Origin: Ruminococcus flavefaciens | Lineage (GTDB): Bacteria; Bacillota; Clostridia; Oscillospirales; Ruminococcaceae | DNA length: 64,000 bases | Reading direction: 5' to 3' | Assembly (NCBI GenBank): GCA_902760805.1 | Contig: CACWHY010000008.1 | Coordinates: 1-64,000, forward strand | Shown: positions 1-12,000 of the stretch, one piece after another | Layout: each line of letters begins with the position of its first letter | How positions within the stretch are numbered: the stretch's first letter is position 1 | Position numbers and translations under genes: made by a program | Notes under the pieces: model-generated | What the model saw: only the letters and a program-made list of their open reading frames with translations | Databases searched by the model: none | Told to the model about the DNA's origin: nothing

Positions 1-3000
1 GTTCTCCTCGTCCAGCTTGATCTCGTCATCGCCGTTTACTGCAACCTTGTCGATAACGATCGTCTTGGTTGTAACGGTGGTGGACGTTGTGGTGACTGTA
101 GTGGTCTCAGTTGTGGTTGTTACTGTTGTTTCAGTGGTGGTTGTGGTAGTCTCAGTCGTTGTAGTTTCTGTAGTGGTTGTGGTGGTCTCAGTTGTGGTTG
201 TTTCTGTAGTGGTTGTAGTAGTCTCAGTTGTTGTAGTTTCTGTAGTTGTTGTGGTGGTCTCAGTTGTGGTCGTTTCGGTAGTTGTTGTAGTTGTCTCGGT
301 TGTTGTAGTTGTTGTTTCGGTAGTTGTAGTCGTTGTTTCGGTTGTTGTAGTTGTTGTGGTCGAAGTTGTGGTCGCCACGTTGATCATCTCAGGATCAAAC
401 GGCTCGTCGGCCACAGTTCTTGTCTCCTCGTCGGCAGTCTCAAGATAAGCCTTACCGTCACGGATCACGAAATAGATGTCATCTGCCTTGTAGTAAGCCT
501 CAGGAACTCTGATCTCGCTGAGAACGTATCTTCCGTCCAGCAGGCCGGTGAGAACCATAGGATTGCTCTCTTCTGTTGTCCAGGTAATGGGCTCGTCGTC
601 TGTCCAGATAGCATTTCCGAACAGGCTGTCGGGCTTCTCAGCGGACTTATCGGCTGAAAGCATCGTCAGCTGAAGAGTTGCAACAGGCATTGTCGTGCCT
701 ACAGTTTCGAAGGTCTTAGTGATAGTGATCTTGGAGATGTCGTCCAGAACAACGATCCTTGTGCTGCCTTCTGTAGCCTCAATCTTGGAGTTGCCCTCAG
801 TAACGGAGGATGTTGCGGAGATCTTTGCGCCGCTGATGTTGAACTCAAAGGTGCTGTTGATCTTCAGCAATCCGTCGGGAGAAGCTGTCTCCTTCAGTGA
901 GTAATCGCCGTCGGGCAGGCCGATGATCGTATCGTCAGCCGCTGTGGAGATGTACTTGACGCCAATGATCTTCTCGGAGTCGTCTTCATCGTAAACTGCG
1001 GTCAGCTTAGTGCCGTTTGCTCTGATGATGCGCTCCCAATCGTTATTTGTAAGAGTGTCGTTTGTGAGTGTCAGCTCTGCGCCCTCAACATTCACTGCTC
1101 CGCCCTCAGCAGCAGCCTGCTTGCTGATCTGGAGACTTCTTGTGAACATTGAATCGCAGGCATAGATCATGTTGCCTTCTTCAACAGCGTAATAGCTGTC
1201 GCTTGTGTTGTCGGCCTCATCATCACGCTGCAAGAATTGATCGTCAGCAACGATCATGCCGTCCTTCACTGTGAATGTCAGGTCGCTCTCGATGACTGTG
1301 TACTCAGCCTCAGTTCCGCTTGCGTCGGTGAGCTTTACGAGCTTTCCGCCCTCGGTATCGGCCGACTCATGGAGAGTATATGTTCCGTCAGGGAGATTTT
1401 TGATAGTTGTTGCAGAGAGACCGGACTTCCACTCCAGCTTGCTGGTGTCAGTATTGTCGGTGAAGTCTGCCTCATCGCCCAGGTCAACGGCCGACTTGTC
1501 GAAAGTGATGCTTGCACCCTCTGAGTCAACGCCGGTGAGCGTCAATTTAGCTCCCTTTAGTTCAGCCTGACCTGTGATGTCCATTTTGCTTATGCTGATG
1601 ATAGCGTCATCACGCATGATGACGGTGCTTCCGTCTAGCTCGCTGTGGCCGTCAGGGGCCTCGTCGATAGTGATAATGCCCAGCTTATCAATCGTGAACT
1701 TGATAGTGCCGTCCAGCTTATCATAGCCTGCGGGAGCAGTATTCTCGATAAGCTCATAGCGGCCGGGCCAAAGTCTTGAAAGGATAGTCTCAGCGTTTCC
1801 GGACTGGAATGTGATCTCGGTAACGTGCTCCTCAGTGATAGGCTCTCCGCTTTCGTCAGTCTTAGCTGAGCCGTCAGCGTTGCGTGCCTGTACTACAGAA
1901 GTAGCAGTTGAGGTGTACTCTCTTGTAACGACAGATGTTGTTGCATCTGTGCTGATCTCATAGTCCTCGCCGGTCACGATGTAGTATGCTGTTACGTCCT
2001 TCAGATCCTGTTCGTCAAGAGCCTTGATAGTGAGCATAGCTCCATCCAGCTCATTCTGGCCTGTAATGGATCTCTTGCTGATGTTAGCTGTCATCAGCTC
2101 GTCCACCATGGCTGCACTAGATCCGATACCTTCCTCTGTGCTTACATAGCTAAATACGTCAACATCGAATGTTACCGCCTCGCTGTTTACCTTGTAGCCC
2201 AGAGGAGCTGTGTCTTCCTCAAGAGTGTATACACCCTCAGGCAGACCGTAGATCTCAGTAGCCTCGTCCTTAGAGATGAATGTGATCTTGTTTCCTTCGA
2301 TCGTGATCTCGTTGTTCAGAGCATAAACTCTTGAGAGATCTGCGTCCTCGGGAGCTGTGATCGTCAGCTTAGCGCCGGGAAGCTCTTCGCTGCCAGCAGT
2401 GTCCTGCTTGCTGATCGAAGCCTTTGTGGGCTTATCCAGCATTTCGACCTTGTTGCCGAAGTCCTTAGCTGTGATGTCGCTTAAGGGTTTGTCGGAGCTG
2501 CTGTAGATGACCTGGCCTTCATAAACAACGAAGTAGATATCCTCAGCAACGTCATAGCCGTCAGGTGAAGTCACCTCAGTGAGCTTATAGACGCCGTCTG
2601 TTACGTTTACCTCATAGTCATTTCCGTCAGATGTCCACTCACTGATGAGCTTCTCTTCACCGACCTGATAGAAGGTCTGGCTGTAGGTCTCGTCGTTGTT
2701 CTTGGCAACTGTTCCGACCTTCTCCAGCTTGAGCTCAGCGCCCTCTACGTTGGAGCCTGTTACAGCGTCCAGCTTAGAGATCTTGACATCATACAAGCTC
2801 TCGTCGGTCATTACGATAGTTCTGTCGTCCAGCTTGGTGGAGGTGGCGCCTGTGGTCTCAGCAGAGATCAGGTATACCTCGCCATTGCGGATCTCAAATC
2901 TTATGTCAGTTGCAACTGCGTAGTTCTCAGGAGCTGTCTGCTCGTGGAGCTCGTAGAAGCCGTCCTCAAGGCCCTTGATGACAGTTGACTTGCCTGCCTC

Positions 3001-6000
3001 AGTCAGAGCGAAGGTCAGGCCGCCGTCCTTGATCTTAGCCTCAAGAGAGGTCTCGCCTCTTGTGATACTGATGTCTGTGATGTCCTCTGCGGTCAGAGTC
3101 TGCTTTGTCTCATAGCTGCTGTCATCATAGCGGAAGATGATCAGCTCAGCATTTGCGATCTCAGCACCGCCTGCGTCACGCTTGCTGATGATGACTGTGT
3201 CATCACGAACAGCATCGCAGACTGTGATCTTGTCGCTCTCAACGAGGTAGCCCTCGCTGGTAGTCGTGTCGGTTACGATATTTCCCTTATTTCCCTCAGA
3301 AACGGAGGCTGTTCCGTCCTCTGCGATGTCGAATGTAAGGGAAGTATCGATAACTGTGTAAACGTTTCCGTTTTCGTCAGTGATCTTGTCCTCAGCTGTC
3401 TCAGTGAGAGTGTAGGTGCCCTGGGGAAGTCCCTGGATAACAACGTCAGTACCGTTGGATACCCAAGTGATCTTGCCGTCGGTTATATCGACCCGAGGAG
3501 CCCCCTCGCCGCTTACATCTGTGATGTCTGCTGCGTCGAAATTGCCCTCGATAGTGATAGTTGCGCCATTTACCTCGTCCTCACCGTTTATTCCTACCTT
3601 GCTGATAGTCAGCGTAGGACCGGCTGAGATCTTGTTTGTTACGGATACGGAATTTGCTGTGAAGGAGTACAGATCATCAGAAACTGACTCCTCTGTGTCG
3701 ATGTAGCCTCCGCTTATAGTGAAGGTCTTTTCTCCTGCCTTGGAGTATTCTCCGGGAGCGAAGAGCTCATTGAGAGTGTAGGTACCGTCGGGCAGGTTCT
3801 TGACTGTGAAGGGTGTGCCGTCAGTGAGCCATGCTGCTGAATTTTCAGCAACTGTGAAGCTCTGCGGCTCGTCACCTGTGCTTCTGATAGTCTCGCCGGC
3901 CATAACTGCGTTTGCAGGGAACTCAGCCTCGCCGAAGCCGCCCTCCTTTGTGAGCTGGAGGATAGCGCCTTCAAGCTGGTCGCCCTCCTCGTTCCACTTC
4001 AGGAATGATACCTGAGTCTCACGGGAAACAGCGTTGAGAACTGCTGCTGAATCGCTGGTGTTGGTCTGTGAGAATACTACTCCGCCTTCGGAATCGTAGC
4101 TAACGATAGCCTTTGCCTCGTCAGCGCCGGTGATCTGTGTATCAACGGTCTGGCCGGAGCCGATAGGCTTGCCTTCGTCGTCTACCTCGTAAACGTAGTA
4201 GGTGATAGGTGCGAAGTCTGCAAGACTCATCTCAGGCAGGAGCACCTTTACGGAAGAAGATGTGGTCTTTCCGTTAGCTGCCTCAACTGTAACTGAGAAA
4301 GTTGTAGACGGATCGGTGATATTGCCGTTTGCGTCCTCTGTCTCGACCTCAACAGGCTCAAGAACAAGGTCGCCGTTCTCGTCGAACTTAGGTGCGCCAG
4401 CCTTTACCTGCTCAGACTCGGGCTTGCCGGAGTTGTACTCAGCAGCCTCATCAGCGGTATAGGTCGCTGCACGGAAGACGCCCATGTTGAACTGTGTCAC
4501 GCCTGTAGCAGCGGTGTAGCCGTCGATCGCCAGGTACTTGGTAACTGTCAGCTCGGGCTGGATAGTCTTAGTTGTGTTTGTGATGCTAACGCTCTCGCTG
4601 GTGTGATCAGCTGAGAGTGAAACGGGCATATAGCTTGCGATGTACTCGTCAGAGTCCTCAGACTGGATGATCTGAGCGCCGTCAGAGTAGAGAACTGTGT
4701 AATTCTCTATCTTAGTGCCGTGAGCGATAGGTTTGTCGTCTGCGTCTAACTCGAATACATAGTAAGCGCCGTCCTCGGGAATGTCGAAGGAAGCTGTCTC
4801 GCCGTCCTTGATATTCGCTGTCATGGACTTATAGAGAGCGAAGCTGCTAAGATCTGTTCTGTCGATAGCGTCCAGAGTCTCAAGCTCCTCGTCGGTAGGA
4901 TCAGCCTTGCGGAGGATATCGTTCTCCTCAGGGATCTCGAATACGCCAACTCTAAAGCTCTTTTCAGCTGCGTCAGAGCCGTCGTAGTTCTTAGTAACGT
5001 CCAGCTTGAAAATCTTCAGCTCTTCGTTTGTGATGTAGGAATTGCCCACATTATCGTCCTTAGAAAGACTGATAGGTGAGTCGCCCTGAGCATCGTACTG
5101 CCTGCCTGACTCAGCCTCGTAAACGTAGTCGTTTGCGATCTTATCACCAGGAGTGATAGCCTCCTGAGCGATAACGCCCTTGGCATTTGTCTCCAGGATA
5201 GCGTAGTATGAGCCTTCCTCTGCGATAGGCAGGTTGTGGAAGGTGATCTTCTCGCCCTTAACAGGTGAGCCTGCTGTCTTGCCCTGGATAGTGACAGACT
5301 GGATGTCGCCCTCTCTTCTGTAGGACTCGCCGTCCTTGAGGAGCTTGCCCTCAGCGTCACAGAGGAATGCGCCGAAGTAGAAGGTGTCCTTAGTGCCGTT
5401 ATAAGCGGGGATAAGGGTCTTCTCGACTTCGATAGTTCCAACGATGAGCTCGTTTGTGATGTCAACGTTCAGAGAAACTGCGCCACTATTAACGGTAATA
5501 TTGAAGTTGTCATTGATACCGCTGATGACCACATCATCATCAGATGCGCAGGTATAAGAAGCGGTAGTTACCGGCGTAGGCCATGCCCAGGGATTAAGTG
5601 AGAATGTCTCAGATGCTGAGCCCTCATTAACAGTGACATTTGCCATGCCATTGCTGTAAGAGATATTGATGACATTACCCTTAGCCGCAGCCTTTCCTGT
5701 AAGAGTAAGAGTAGAGCCATCGAATATCATGCTCTCGCTGTCAGAAGTGCCGTTCATGAATGAAGCATTGAATTTCTCGGCCTTATTCTCCACCTCAGTA
5801 TCCTCGCTTACGAACTCGGTACCGTTGTAGGTGATCTTCTGCTCGGGAGTTGACTTGAGGATATTGCCTTCCTTATCTGTCTCAAAAACATAGAGTGTTT
5901 CTGTGGGAACAAGATTGTTGAATTCGAGAGTCTCGGTATTACCCTCCTCACTGCCGGTCATGGTCAGTGACTTAGGTGTTCCGTAGGGCTTGAATGTGTC

Positions 6001-9000
6001 GCCGTCCTTTGTGAACAGGCTGAACCAGAAGGTGTTCTCCTCTGTGGAATTGGTCTTATAGGTCTTGTTTACAGTGATCTTTGCCTCGGACTCCTTCACC
6101 CAAACGCCGACCATTGCAGGCTCAGAAACTACAGTGTCGTCCCATGAGAGGCCTGTCTTGGTGTCGTGAGTCTTGTAGGAGTAAGCAAAGCTGTTCCAAG
6201 CTACCTTGTTGTTCTCGATAGCGTCCTGAGTGCTCTTGGCTGTAACATCGGTGAAGGGGGATACCTTTCCGTTAAATTCAACTGTTACATAGCCGCCGGG
6301 AGGAAGCATGATCTCATCGCTGATAACGATGCGGAATGTTGTCTTGGTAACGTCGTACTCGTCGTCCCAAGTCATCAGATCATTTTTGCCTGCCCAGTCA
6401 CCTGAATACTCGTCGAGAACAGGATCATCAGATGAGTAGCTTACGGTGTACTGGCTAGGATCAAGAGGTGTGTCAGTAGATCCGTCTGTGCGGACTGAGA
6501 CAGCGATCGAGCTGGGAAGCAGTTCAACAGGGAATGCTGATCCACGCTCATAGGTGATAACGCCCTTGTCGCCAACATAAGGCAGACGATCTATGATCGT
6601 GATGTTCTCCATGCAGCTGTCGCCAGCAGAAAGAGCACTGCCGTCTCTTGAAGTAGCCTTAGCGCCGTTCTTTACATTGAGAGTGTAGTGAACGATGTCG
6701 CCCTGAAGACCCTGAACTACTCTTCCGTACTCCTCGGTATCCTCGGGATCGAAGCGGTCTGTAGTAGAATCGTGCTTGATCTCATCGCCGTAGCCGTTGT
6801 TGAGATACTCTTCGCCGATCTTCTCATAGTCAGAGATCTTTTCGGGAGTAGGATAATTGATAGACTTATATGACAGAGTGTTGATACCGCCGATCTGCTC
6901 GGTAGCCTCAGCCCAAACTGTCTTGTTGCCTTCGTATGTGCCCTTCTTGACTGTCTTGTTGGAGAAGCCGTCATCGAAGGTCACGTCAACGTGGTTAGTT
7001 ACTGAGCCAACAGGAGTGATCCAGCTGTCCAGCTCAGCGTCATAATCGGCATTTGATGTGTAGAATGTGATGTCAACGTATTCGCCCTTTTTAAGGGTAA
7101 GGGTGCCCTCATCGAAACGGAAGCCGATGATCTTGCCGCCGGTGCCGTTAGGAGATGTCACCTTGTCGCCCTTAGTGCCATTCTCGTCATAGAAATACGC
7201 ATCGATCTCGCCTGCGGCGCCTGTAGAGGCTGTCCAGGAGGCCTTCATAGCATCAGCGTATTCATCCTCGGGGAATGTGCCGGGAGTTGTATCTGAAATG
7301 CTTATTGCTTCATCGCAAGCCAGACCGTAGAAGCGTGATCCCACGGGGATGGTGTCCTTTACGGTGAAGCCTGCCATATCAACGATCTCAAGCTCGTCGT
7401 CGTCGTTGTTGGAGACTCTGATCGTCCACTTAGCGCCGTTGCCCCAGTTATTGTCAGGCATGATAACGTCAGAAACGCTCTCGCCTTCCTTTTCAACACC
7501 GGGAGCTATGGTCTCTTCCTGGAATTTCAGATCTGCCTCAGTTGTATTTGACTGAGTTACATCCACCTGTGAAGGTGTACCGTAATTCTTATACAGCTTT
7601 GCAATAGCTGTATTTGTGAGCACCTCATTAACAGCATCTCCTGCTGCCTTGGAAGCCAGAATTTCCTGGATCTTATTATCGCTGAGCTTAAGAGTATAAA
7701 TAACAACGATAGGATCACTTGAATTTGAGTTGGAAGTCCAATTTAGAGATGTATCTCTGATAACGATCTTAGCTTTTGAACCATCGTACTCAATGCTCAC
7801 CTTATCAGAAGGGATCCTGTTGTCAGTATCGATGATCCCTGGTTGGTAAGCCTTGTGTACATATGCGAATGCATCGTTCTGTCCCGAATAGTCCTTAAAT
7901 GCAAAGCTGCCGTCGTCTTTCATATTAACGCCGCCGTGGAATGCCTGTACTGAATTCTCTACCAGTACCATTCCGTCAGGAACTGCGTCTTCAAATACAT
8001 ATACGATGTTTTCGCCGTAATCAAATTTGTTGCTCTCATCAGTCTTATTGACCAGAGCGAGACCGTAGTCAAACTCCAGTGCTGCAAGGTCATCAGCCGC
8101 AGTGCTGCTTTCCAAGTCAACTGAAGACTCCTTCTTCTCACTTGAGAGTCCAGTACCTCTTACAAAGAAACTCATATTTCCGGTAACATCAAGATCCAAG
8201 GGATCAACTGTAATATCACCGATAGATTTGAACAAAGAGGGTGATGAGCCGTCATACTTTATCCCGTCGTGGAAAGGAGTGCTGTTAGGCTCATTTTTCA
8301 GACTTTCTACAGTTCCGCTGTATGATGTATATACATCATTGGTGCCCTTCGTGAAGATATTACCGTTGGTGTAGAAAGGCTTATCATGTGTGGTCAGTTT
8401 GTATGCGAATGTTACACTGCTGCCAGCCTTGAGTACAGGCGCATTATCTGAAGCTACTTCCAGAGTAAAGCCATTTTTATCCTTTGTATAACCACTTTCA
8501 CTGACGCCGCCCTCATAGTAGTTAGAACCCTCTTGGGATGCTATCATTCTCAGCTCAGCACTATATGAGTTAGCAGTGTCCTTTGTAGATGATGTTGATG
8601 TACCACGGCCATTACCAGTAGTACTGAATTTATCACCCTTTGTGAATATACCGTCACCGCTTGTATCTGCAACGACCCATTCCATGTCGTTATAGAGCTT
8701 CATTTCACCGGTAAATTCATCATAAATGTTCAGCTTGTTCCAATCCTTCTTGGAATTGTTGGTTACTGTTATATAATAGATAATATCTTTTCCGCAACCT
8801 ACATGACCAAGCTCTTCATCGATAATACCGCCAGACAGTTTATCCGGAACACTATCCAGTGATCCCTCCTGCTTAGCGAACTTATCCACCTTCATGGCGT
8901 TCTTGTCGATAACGGGAGTCGTTACCTCGGAGTTGAACTGCTTGCCGGCCATATTCAGCTGACCGTTGTTCACCAGCTCAGTAGGAGCTCCGTCCTTAAC

Positions 9001-12000
9001 AGTATTAAGGTCGCCTACCTTATACTCGATGACCAGCTTTGCAAAGCTCTTACACAAATGCATTGAAGGATTTGTGTTCTTATCGAAAACGTATGTGAGC
9101 TTGTTGCCGTCCAGGAGGTATTCCTTAGAGGGGATCTCCCTTGTGATCGTCTCATTGGTATCGGGATCATCGAATACCAGCTTTACAGACTTGATATTCA
9201 GAACATCTCCGCCGCTCTCGTCCTGATACATGGGCAGGTAGTCGGTGAAGGTTATACCGAAGGGGAATCTGTTGCTATCATCGATCTGTATATAGTTGTT
9301 GCCGGTGTACTTCAGCTCATAAGTGATAGTTCCGCCGGAAACATCGATGAACTTTCCGTGGGCAGAATTTGAATCCGCAACATCGGCTGTCTTCTCGAAC
9401 GATCCGGGCTGGAATTCTGTCTGAGTGATGTCAACTGATGATTGGATGACTTCGTCTGTATCTTCATCAGTAACATAGGCAGTATTGCTCTTAGCACCAG
9501 TTGTACCGTCCTTCATGTAGCCCCAGATCTCGATCTCATGTGCCTGACCGGGCTTAAGAGAATCAAGTTCAACTATACCGCTTTCCGGCCATGGGCCCTT
9601 TAATTCTCTGGCTCCGTCTGCGGTCTCAAGGTCGATGGTCCAGATCGGTTCTTCGATCCAATCGGGGAGCTGATCCTCCAGCTTCAACCGGCCTGTTGAC
9701 TGAGTACCTGAGTTGCTGACCTTGATGTGATACCACTCAAGTCTGCCTTCTCTTCCTTCAAACTCAACATCAGAAGGCATATTCATGCTGTTTGACTTGT
9801 AATGACCCTCAGTGTAAGTGGGGTAGTTAGAGAACTTGTTGATACCAAGGATAGCCTCAGCCCTTCTTACCTCAACGGTATCGCTGATATTCTTGGTAGT
9901 ATCGCCATTCTTAACTGTAGCATCGTTTTTGAGGAACTCGCTGTCAGCCTCTGAGATCGTGAGCTCCTTTGAAACGTCTGCAAACTTAACAGTGACGATA
10001 GCTGTAGAATTTACAGCAAGATTTTCGATAGTGTATGGGAGACCAGGTATGGGCTCCTCATTTCCATCAAGTGAGAGGGTGAACGTAGGAGGTGTTTCCA
10101 GCTTATCTGTAAGGTCTGCGATGTCCTCATCGTCGATGATGACCTGTTTCGCAGCAGCCTCGCCGTTATTTCCTACGGTTATAGTATAGATGATGTCCTG
10201 TGTTTCTCCAAGAGCAACTGCTCCGTTCTGGTAGAAGCTCTTTCTGGAGGTATTGCCCTGCTCATCATTTACCAGAACATAGCCTGTCTTGTTAGCAGTT
10301 ATGTTAGGCTGTCCAACGTGGACCTTGATCACTGCGTCATCCTGTGCAACGAGCTTCGTGCCCGGGTTAGTGGGTGCGTCGCAGCTTGCAGAAGCATTGT
10401 TGTTGATCGGAGCATTTTCTTCGCCCTCAGCATTGAGCTTTACTCTGAGGGTGATAGTAACAGACTCCTCAGAAGCCAGATCTCCGATATTGACCCCTGA
10501 TCCTGAAAGGAAGTTCTCCAGAGAGATCGCCACACCGTTTGATGCCTCAGCTGAGAGCAGCTCGCTGTTTACCGGGAAAGCCGCAGCAAGGTTGTCCTCC
10601 AGGAACACGTCCTTAAGATCGGTGGTACCGGTGTTTGAAACCACGATACGGTATGTAACGATCTTATCAACGCCGCTGAGGATCTGTGCAGTATCAGCTG
10701 TCTTTGAGATGTCAAGAGCATCCTTGGCGCTCTTGATCGGTACATATGCAGTCGAGGAGAAATTCTCAGAGTTAGTAGCAGTATTTGAACCGTTTCCGGC
10801 AGCTGCACCATCCTTGACCCGACATACAACATCAACGTCGATAGTCTCGCCGGGAGCAAAGGAAGCAACATTTATAGTAGTGCCTGTAAATGTCACATCG
10901 GCAGTGCTGTCCTTGTTGACAAACTCAACGAATGTCAGGTCATCGCTGACAACATCAGTGATGGAGAAATTCGACAGCGCCTTACCGCCGGTATTTGTAT
11001 TTCTGATGTTGAATGTGACCGTGTCGCCGGACATTGCATAGGACTTGCCGGTCTCGACATTTACCAGAGTTTTCTTCAGGTCAGAAACATCAGGCTGAGA
11101 AGCCTTGATCGGGATCTCAGCAGACTTTTCTCCCAGATCCTTGGGAGTATCGCTGTTGTAGCCGTAAGCCTTGACATCGAGAGTGTTTTTCAGCTTACCG
11201 CCTGTGAAGGAGTCGTCCGCCTGGATACAATTCAGAGCAAGAGTAGCATCTGCGCTGAAAGGATCCATTTCAGCATAGGGGACTCCGTCCTGAGTGTTTG
11301 TGTTGTTCTTTGTCCACTTGACCACAGCAGTATCGCTGCCGCTGAGAGTAACGCTCTCAATGGTGACGCCGCTGATGGACAGGGCTGCCTTTACGTCATC
11401 GGCACTCTTGAAAGTGAGACCTGCGGGAAGAACGATAGTGTCTGTGAACTCGAGCTTGTCCGCCCAGAGGACACCTGTCTCAGAGGAAGGACCGGAAGGA
11501 GCGGCAGAGAGCTTGAACTCAGCCGTACCTGTTGCGAAGTCCTTTGACTCCAAAGAGGCAGTTGATGTAGACTTATCGTCATTCCAGCTAAGGTTTGACT
11601 TAGCCGTGATGCTGCCGGTAGTTGACAGCCTCCAGATGTCGTTTGTGACCAGCTTGACATTAGCGACGGTGCCGTCCTCGGTGATACCGTTGGCGAACAT
11701 ACCGCTGAGCTGGATAGTCTGAGTTGAGCCGTTCTTTACGGAGAACTCGACGTATCTCTTGCCGGTAGCTGGGTCATAACGCAGCGTATAGCCATTATAT
11801 TTGGCACCGTTGGTGAAACCGTTACCACGGAAATTGGTAAGCAGTATCGAATCCGGTACCTCCAGCATATAGCTGGTCGAGCCGTTGCTGATAGCGTTGT
11901 TTCCGCTGATCGTGATGACCATTTTGAACGCTTCTCCGGACTCAACACTTGTGATGTTAGTTCCGGAGGAGTCCTTGAACTTGACAGTAGCGTTGGTCAG

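Noticed and set aside
67-375. CRISPR-like regular repeats
   Set aside because: The repeat is a coding Thr/Glu tract with no unique spacers and no cas genes nearby.
17-448. Plus-strand ORF of 143 codons rich in Val and Ser
   Set aside because: It is the antisense image of the Thr/Glu linker of the giant minus-strand gene, with no ribosome site.
10289-11041. 250-codon plus-strand ORF in the adhesin region
   Set aside because: Shadow frame of the giant adhesin. The minus-strand frame is continuous, starts with a signal peptide and has clear domains; this one has none.
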